DNA of 64,000 nt from Euptelea pleiosperma (Eukaryota > Streptophyta > Magnoliopsida > Ranunculales > Eupteleaceae). The position numbers and the translations under genes were made by a program. Positions 57,890-64,000 of this stretch are shown one piece after another (position 1 is the first letter of the stretch; each line of letters begins with the position of its first letter). The DNA lies in the NCBI GenBank assembly GCA_035048495.1, contig CM068545.1, forward strand, positions 42,154,450 to 42,218,449, in the 5' to 3' direction. The notes below the pieces were generated by a model, which did no database searches, had not been told where the DNA came from, and saw nothing but the letters and a program-made list of their open reading frames with translations.

Positions 57890-59603
57890 AATGGCGCCGC
57901 TGCCGCTCGGGTGTTCGGGAGTGCGAAAAAGGACGTAAAGACGGAATTGGAAAGTTGCTGAAGCGAAAAGCTGCTCAATTTGGCCAGCCTGACCTTTTCG
58001 GGAAACTTTCTATTTTTTTTGTTTTTGTTGATTTTTAGCAGTTTTTAAATTACTATTTTTAATGCCTCGGAAGGCCGAGTGCAATTTGTAATAATTTAGG
58101 AATTTTATTGCTTTCCATATAACTGCTAGATCTTGTTCTAGGGTTTTTTAGAAACCCTAGATTAAGTGGAAATTACCAAAAAAATGAAAAAATCAAAATT
58201 CAAAAAAATTAGGGTTTTATATTCTGCAGATTTTTAGAAATCACCAATCAAGGATTTGCGATTTTTGGAAAGATTCCAAAATCTTGAAACTCTGCTTAAT
58301 TAGGGTTTACCCTCTCAGAAGTTTCCTCTTTAGAAGAATTTCTATCTTTAGAAATCTTCCGAATTTGGAAAAGTCTGCAAAAAGGAAACGCCCCAAATCT
58401 AGCAGAATTTCAATTTTGGGAAATTTCCCAAAATTATAAGGGATCTCGCAATCAAATCTTTCTTGGAAGATCTCCACAGTTCGGGAAACTTTCCAATCTA
58501 GGTATTTTCCAATCTGGGAATTCCTAAATTTTAACCCATCTCGAACTTGGAAATTAATTCAAAAACTTGCCTAAATCCAGTGCTTGTTCTGTGAACCCTA
58601 AAAAGGCAAAGATCTTCCAAATAGAATCCCGACTACCTAGACCGTGCGATCTAACTTTTCTGCAGGAACACGATCCAGTGTGGGTCGGGAGCAAAAGCTC
58701 AAAGAGGTGGAGTCGGGCCCAAGCCCATTAGGATACCCCTCTCTAACCCACGGAGGCGACCCCGTGGCGTGGCCCACGGGAGGTAAGTCTCTATCCTCGC
58801 CTTGAGTGCGATACAGAGCATATTGGGTGCATCATTGCCGCTTGTCTATTTGTTTTCTAGCAACAACTTATTCGACTTGCGTGGCGTGGCCGTTAATCAA
58901 TCAACTCTAAGAGAGCAGACCCGGCTCCAAATTGAAACTGGTGGGATTTCATCACCCACCTCATCATTCCAACTGATTTGATCCCAAGGCTCCATTTAAT
59001 TAAAAAGAATCAAGAAGTAGAGCCAATTAGCCCGGTGTTCGAGGAAAAATCCACGCAAAGCGAACCCGCTTAACATCCAATCGAAATAAGACCACGAGCG
59101 CGGGTCCCTGTTGTCTAACACACCCATAAGTCCCTGCTACTCAAGTACACTGAGCTCGACGTGGCATCTTGGACTATTCGGCGGTTAGTTACGTGTGGAC
59201 TAGGAACACGCACCAACCCTAGCTTAACCCGAGGGAACACTCTTCTTATACACTTGACCAATCCGGTTAGTCTGGGACGTACTTAAGTCAGCCATTGTGC
59301 CGCACGTCTGTCTAGGCTTCGGATTGCCTTGTTGTTAACTAGAGCTAGTACTAAAGGATTCGCTCTGAAGAGTGTAGCCTGGTGAGAACCTCTGAGTGCA
59401 AAACAGTTAGTCCGGCGGTTAAAAGATAAACCAGTGGTCCGCCCACGGTCATAATCTACTCTAACCCCAAAACTAACAAAGATAATTCCTAAAATATATC
59501 CTGATTGCTTAGAATAGGATTATCTGTGCTTGGTGTGCATCATTTAGGATACTGTTCCTCTCTGGCAACTTTTTGCCAAGTATAGAGCTTGCCTCATTCG
59601 CGT
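57890..59603 (+). other. Leader of second Ath-4 unit, with PBS 57892-57909
   Basis: Identical by eye to 45995-47708: palindrome at 58412-58435 and exon-like block at 58666-58782. Confidence 0.9.
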
Positions 59604-62600
59604 ATGCCCGTTTGGAATCGTCCGAACAAACGCTTGGTTCGATCTGAGAATCACGTCCCTACAGTGGATCCTCCACTGAATTCTTCCCCATCTCTTTCCC
59701 CACCCGCCTCCCCCAGTACTACTACCTTTGTAGTCATGGCAGTCGAACGACCTCTTATCGAGACGTTCGCTCCTATCTCTGCCAATCCGCCCACTTGCAT
59801 TGTTCTCCCACCTACTACGGCGGTACAATTTGAGATCAGGCCACAGACGATCCAAATGCTGCCAACCTTTCGTGGTCTCCCAAGAGAAGACCCATATTCC
59901 CATATTAGGGAATTCCAACATGTCATCCTACTTTTCAAGAATCAGAACCTTGATGATGACAATGTCCGTCTGCGAGTTTTCCCATTCTCGCTCAAAGACC
60001 GAGCCTCAGATTGGCTCTACTCCTTACCCGCTGATTCAATCAGCAGTTGGAAAGAGTTGGTGGGCAAATTCATGTCTAAATTCTACCCCATGACTCGGAC
60101 CAACCAAATGAAGCAACTCATTCAGGACTTTAGACAGAAGTCCGATGAGAAATTTTTTGAAGCATGGGATAGATTCCAAGACTACCTGACTAAGTGTCCC
60201 CACCATAGCATCGACAAGGGCAATCTTGTCCATGTCTTCTACAAGGGACTTACTGATGAGTCCCGGACCATGGTAGAGTCAATGTGCCAAGGAAAATTCC
60301 TGCACCAAACTCCGACCGATGCATACAAATTCTTGGGAGAGTTAGGAGAAAACTCCCAACATTGGACGACTGACTCAGAGTTTAGTCGAACCACTTCGGC
60401 CCAAAGGACAACCAAGGGACATGATGCTACAGCTGATACTGAGCTTCGATCAGTCATTCAAGAGTTGAGCAAGTCAGTCTCGGCACTGGCTGTGTCTGTA
60501 CAAAAGCCTACTCAACAATCTACCCCAGTCATGCATGTGGGACACGAGAGCCCTATGGAATCCTGCACCCTCTGTCTGCAACCCTCCCATACTACTGAGC
60601 ATTGTCCTTTGAATGAAGGATGGTCTAATCCTCTTCAGGAAGAAGTTTGTGCTTTCAGCACATACAAACCACCCACTCAGAACTCGTATAGTCAATCTTA
60701 TCATCCGGACACGAGGAACCACCCTAACTTCTCTTGGAGGCCTCAGTCTACTCAACCACAAGCTCAACCTCCGCGTCAGCCTCAGGGCATGTATCCTCCT
60801 GGGTTCAATCCACCCAATAGGCAATTCAATCAGGGACACTACCAGCAGAGTCAGTACCCATCTACTCAGAACCAACAGTTCCAACAGGGTCAATACTCTG
60901 GACAATCGAGCACATTTCAGAATCAGCAAAGAGTCCCACAGAACTTTCAGAACCAACCGATTGTCCCAACTAATTCTCCAGCCTATAACTATAATGCCCC
61001 AATAAGCTCGAGTCGCGAATTGGTGCCTCAGCTCCCTTTAGCTGTTCCCCAACAGTCGGTCCCCAAATCTGGTATAGAGGACCTTCTAGCTCAACTCATT
61101 ACTCAGCAACAACAATCTATGCAACGCCTAGAGCAACAGCAACAGCAATCCATGCTTCGTCTAGAGCAACGTCTAGGTAACTTGGAAGCTGAGAAAGCTA
61201 AGGGGATCTTTCCTAGCCAACCCATTGCAAACCCTAAAGGAAATGCCAAAGGGGCAGTATATGAGATCGGATCCCAATCTCAAAGCCAGAATGAGAAGTG
61301 TCAAGGGGAGGTGCAAGCTGTAACCACCCTACGATCTGGAAAAACTGTGGACATGGGAGTCCAACCACCACCGGTGCCATCTCCAGCACCCATCACTCGC
61401 ACCGTGGAAACTAGTCCAAATCCTACCTCTGCTTCTTCTACCTCTGCACCAACATCAGATATCCCTGTGCAGAAATCTAAGGCTAAAGACAAACCCATTT
61501 GTCGAGTAAAGCCTCCCTTCCCGGACAGACTTGTCCAAGATAAGCGGGATCAGCAATTCTCTGAGATCTTAGATGTCTTTAAAGACGTCCAGATCAATAT
61601 CCCATTCCTTTCTGCTATCAAGCAAATCCCTTCTTATGCCAAATTCCTCAAGGACTTGTGCACAGTTAAGCGGCGTACGCATGTACCCAAAGCTGCCTTC
61701 TTGGCCGAAAAAGCTACCGCGTTCATTCAACGCAATAGTGTGATCAAACACAAGGATCCAGGTAGCCCAACTGTCCAATGTGAAATTGGTGACAACTTTA
61801 GCTGCACTGCCTTGCTAGATTTAGGGGCTAGCGTTAACCTCATCCCGTTCTCGGTATATCAGCAGTTAGGACTGAAAGATATGAAACATACCAATGTCAC
61901 CCTGAAATTGGCTGATCAGTCCATCAAGATTCCAAGAGGAATCATTGAAGATGTACTAGTAAAAGTCGCTGACTTTTATTATCCTGTGGACTTTATCATT
62001 CTAGACACCGAGCCGTGTCATGATAACCGCATTCCGGTCATCTTAGGCCGTCCATTCCTTGCCACCGCGAATGCACACATCGGGTGCCGGGACGGAAACA
62101 TGTCCATTGCTTTCGGTAACCTCAAAGCTGAGGTCAATATCTTTCGTTTAATGCAACAAGATGCCGATCGCGAAGTGACCGATGAAATGTGTGCCGTTGA
62201 GAGTCTAATCCCGGACTCCACCGAAGATATTCTTAAACAGTGTCTAGCACACTTTGGGGCTGACTTTGCAACAGAGTCAGCTATTTCTGATCTCAATGAT
62301 CTTTTGGAGACTGCTCCACTGATAGAGATCCCCGCTCCTCTCATCGAGTTCGAGCCTCTGATAACCATGGCCAGAGAACCCATCCTTCCTTTACCTACTG
62401 AAGTCAAACCTCTTCAATCCGTGTCTTCTGTGACACCTATTTCTACTCCATCTGCTCCAATATTGGAGCTTAAGCCTCTTCCCACAGATCTTTCCTATGC
62501 CTATCTTGGTCCTAAGGAAACCTACCCTGTCATTCTTGCTTCCGCTTTGTCTGCAAGTGAACGTAAGAAACTTCTTGAGCTACTCAACGAGCACAAATCT

Positions 62601-64000
62601 GCGATAGGTTGGACTATAGATGATATTCGTGGCATAGACCCCTCGGTGTGCCAACATCACATCTATCTCGAGGATGAATCCAAAACCTCTCGAGAACACC
62701 AGAGGAGGTTGAACCCCGTCTTGAAGGATGTAGTCCGGGATGAGGTCCTTAAACTGTTAGATGCGGGTATCATTTATCCCATCTCCGATAGCAAATGGGT
62801 GAGTCCTATTCATGTCGTCCCTAAAAAGGCAGGATTCACAGTTGTGGAAAATGAGAACAAGGAAATGGTAACCCAGCGCCTGAAGAAAGGGTGGAGAGTC
62901 TGCATCGATTACCGACGACTCAACACCAACACTAGGAAGGACCATTTTCCTTTACCCTTCATAGACCAGATGTTGGAGAGATTAGCAGGTCATTCCTATT
63001 ACTGCTTCCTTGATGGTTACTCAGGGTATAATCAAATACCCATCGCCCCTGAGGATCACGAGAAGACAACTTTCACCTGTCCCTTTGGCACTTTTGCCTA
63101 CAAGCGCATGCCCTTTGGCCTCTGCAATGCACCTGCGACCTTTCAAAGGTGTATGATGAGCATATTCTCTGACATGGTGGAAAAATTCCTCGAAGTCTTT
63201 ATGGACGACTTCTCAGTCTTTGGGTCATCCTTTGATGACTGTCTGAACCATCTAGGGCTGGTACTTCAACGCTGTCAGGACAAGCGACTTGTCCTCAATT
63301 GGGAGAAATGCCACTTCATGGTGAAGAAGGGCATTGTTCTGGGACATGTCATTTCCCATCAGGGCATTGAGGTCGACAAAGCTAAAATCGATATCATCTC
63401 GACCTTGCCCATTCCTAAGTCCGTACGTGACATCCGATCCTTTTTGGGACACGGAGGATTCTATAGGCGATTCATCAAGGACTTCTCTCAAATCGCTCGA
63501 CCTCTGTCCCATCTTCTAGCTAAAGATAGTCCTTTCGACTTTAATGCTGACTGTGTCAAGGCATTTGAGCGTCTCAAATCTGAGCTCACTACTGCACCCA
63601 TTATCCGTCCCCCAGATTGGACTCTACCTTTTGAGGTAATGTGCGATGCTTCTGACTACGCGTTAGGCGCTGTTCTAGGGCAGAGAGTTGACAAAAGGTC
63701 ACACGTGATCTACTACGCGAGCAAAACTCTTAACTCTGCCCAAATGAATTACTCTACCACTGAGAAAGAACTCCTGGCGGTAGTCTTCGCCCTTGATAAA
63801 TTCCGTCAGTACCTCTTAGCCACTAAGGTGGTTGTGTACACTGATCATGCAGCCCTTCGTTATCTCATGTCGAAAAAGGAAACCAAACCTCGATTAATTC
63901 GATGGATTCTCTTACTGCAGGAATTCGACCTCGAGATTAAGGATAAGAAAGGAACTGAGAATGTAGTGGCTGATCACTTGTCTAGACTGACTTTAGAGTC
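59604..64000 (+). CDS. gag-pol: Second-unit Gag-Pol, open to the window edge
   Basis: Matches 47709-52105 at offset 11,895, with no stop or frameshift before the window ends. Included are the Gag core, zinc knuckle, protease DLGAS, RT with FMDD (63198-63209) and nearly all of RNase H; integrase lies beyond the window. Whether the unit ends in a third LTR and a CATAC duplication cannot be seen. Confidence 0.93.
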   Translation, partial: MPVWNRPNKRLVRSENHVPTVDPPLNSSPSLSPPASPSTTTFVVMAVERPLIETFAPISANPPTCIVLPPTTAVQFEIRPQTIQMLPTFRGLPREDPYSHIREFQHVILLFKNQNLDDDNVRLRVFPFSLKDRASDWLYSLPADSISSWKELVGKFMSKFYPMTRTNQMKQLIQDFRQKSDEKFFEAWDRFQDYLTKCPHHSIDKGNLVHVFYKGLTDESRTMVESMCQGKFLHQTPTDAYKFLGELGENSQHWTTDSEFSRTTSAQRTTKGHDATADTELRSVIQELSKSVSALAVSVQKPTQQSTPVMHVGHESPMESCTLCLQPSHTTEHCPLNEGWSNPLQEEVCAFSTYKPPTQNSYSQSYHPDTRNHPNFSWRPQSTQPQAQPPRQPQGMYPPGFNPPNRQFNQGHYQQSQYPSTQNQQFQQGQYSGQSSTFQNQQRVPQNFQNQPIVPTNSPAYNYNAPISSSRELVPQLPLAVPQQSVPKSGIEDLLAQLITQQQQSMQRLEQQQQQSMLRLEQRLGNLEAEKAKGIFPSQPIANPKGNAKGAVYEIGSQSQSQNEKCQGEVQAVTTLRSGKTVDMGVQPPPVPSPAPITRTVETSPNPTSASSTSAPTSDIPVQKSKAKDKPICRVKPPFPDRLVQDKRDQQFSEILDVFKDVQINIPFLSAIKQIPSYAKFLKDLCTVKRRTHVPKAAFLAEKATAFIQRNSVIKHKDPGSPTVQCEIGDNFSCTALLDLGASVNLIPFSVYQQLGLKDMKHTNVTLKLADQSIKIPRGIIEDVLVKVADFYYPVDFIILDTEPCHDNRIPVILGRPFLATANAHIGCRDGNMSIAFGNLKAEVNIFRLMQQDADREVTDEMCAVESLIPDSTEDILKQCLAHFGADFATESAISDLNDLLETAPLIEIPAPLIEFEPLITMAREPILPLPTEVKPLQSVSSVTPISTPSAPILELKPLPTDLSYAYLGPKETYPVILASALSASERKKLLELLNEHKSAIGWTIDDIRGIDPSVCQHHIYLEDESKTSREHQRRLNPVLKDVVRDEVLKLLDAGIIYPISDSKWVSPIHVVPKKAGFTVVENENKEMVTQRLKKGWRVCIDYRRLNTNTRKDHFPLPFIDQMLERLAGHSYYCFLDGYSGYNQIPIAPEDHEKTTFTCPFGTFAYKRMPFGLCNAPATFQRCMMSIFSDMVEKFLEVFMDDFSVFGSSFDDCLNHLGLVLQRCQDKRLVLNWEKCHFMVKKGIVLGHVISHQGIEVDKAKIDIISTLPIPKSVRDIRSFLGHGGFYRRFIKDFSQIARPLSHLLAKDSPFDFNADCVKAFERLKSELTTAPIIRPPDWTLPFEVMCDASDYALGAVLGQRVDKRSHVIYYASKTLNSAQMNYSTTEKELLAVVFALDKFRQYLLATKVVVYTDHAALRYLMSKKETKPRLIRWILLLQEFDLEIKDKKGTENVVADHLSRLTLE

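Overview
The window is plant nuclear DNA made entirely of retrotransposons nested inside one another; no host gene, rRNA, genuine tRNA or CRISPR array was found. Almost everything belongs to one Ty3/gypsy family of the Athila clade. The signs are: RT with an FMDD box in the Athila context, an integrase with HHCC, DD35E and GPY motifs but no chromodomain, a primer-binding site resembling the tRNA-Asp 3' end, LTRs of about 1.5-2.9 kb beginning TGATATTC and ending TTTCA, and 5-bp target-site duplications (TSDs). The oldest layer is a Ty1/copia, SIRE/Maximus-like element (env-like remnant, AAAGGGGGAGAT polypurine tract, start of its LTR), surviving in three pieces: 9566-10491, 39296-40018 and 42547-43549. 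The setting suggests pericentromeric or otherwise repeat-rich chromatin of a flowering plant; the species cannot be told.

Layout. 1-9565: Ath-1, minus strand, a decayed element cut by the window edge, with solo LTR S1 (1737-4423) in its gag. 10492-39290: Ath-2, a non-autonomous element without the gag core and RT/RNase H/integrase, TSD ATATA. Ath-3 (10991-28914, TSD AAGAC) sits in its 5' LTR and solo LTR S3 (32679-35351, TSD TCGAG) in its protease remnant. Ath-3 itself carries solo LTR S2 (20380-23219, TSD CCCAT) in its integrase. 40019-42541: solo LTR S4 in the copia LTR, TSD ATTGG. 43550-end: Ath-4, an LTR-internal-LTR-internal tandem with an 11,895-bp period and no difference that I could find between copies; its first unit has a single uninterrupted gag-pol ORF of about 1921 codons.

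Relative ages follow from nesting and LTR divergence (by-eye estimates): copia element, then Ath-2 (LTRs roughly 6-7% apart in the part compared), then Ath-3 (just under 1%), then S2 inside Ath-3. Ath-4 looks newest. Nonsense changes in the dead copies are mostly CAG to TAG.

The most interesting material is in the LTRs and leader. These carry a tRNA-like block with A/B boxes at canonical tRNA spacing followed by an oligo-T run; tandem MSA-like (MYB3R) motifs; a 26-bp palindrome 3 bp upstream of the TATA box; a conserved 12-13-bp-arm hairpin in an otherwise hypervariable cassette; a donor/acceptor pair outlining a 400-440-nt intron; and, in the leader, a 24-26-bp palindrome and a 117-nt exon-like block. 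Ath-4 would supply Gag, protease, RT/RNase H and integrase; Ath-2 and similar defective copies keep mainly the cis-acting parts and could only move if supplied in trans.
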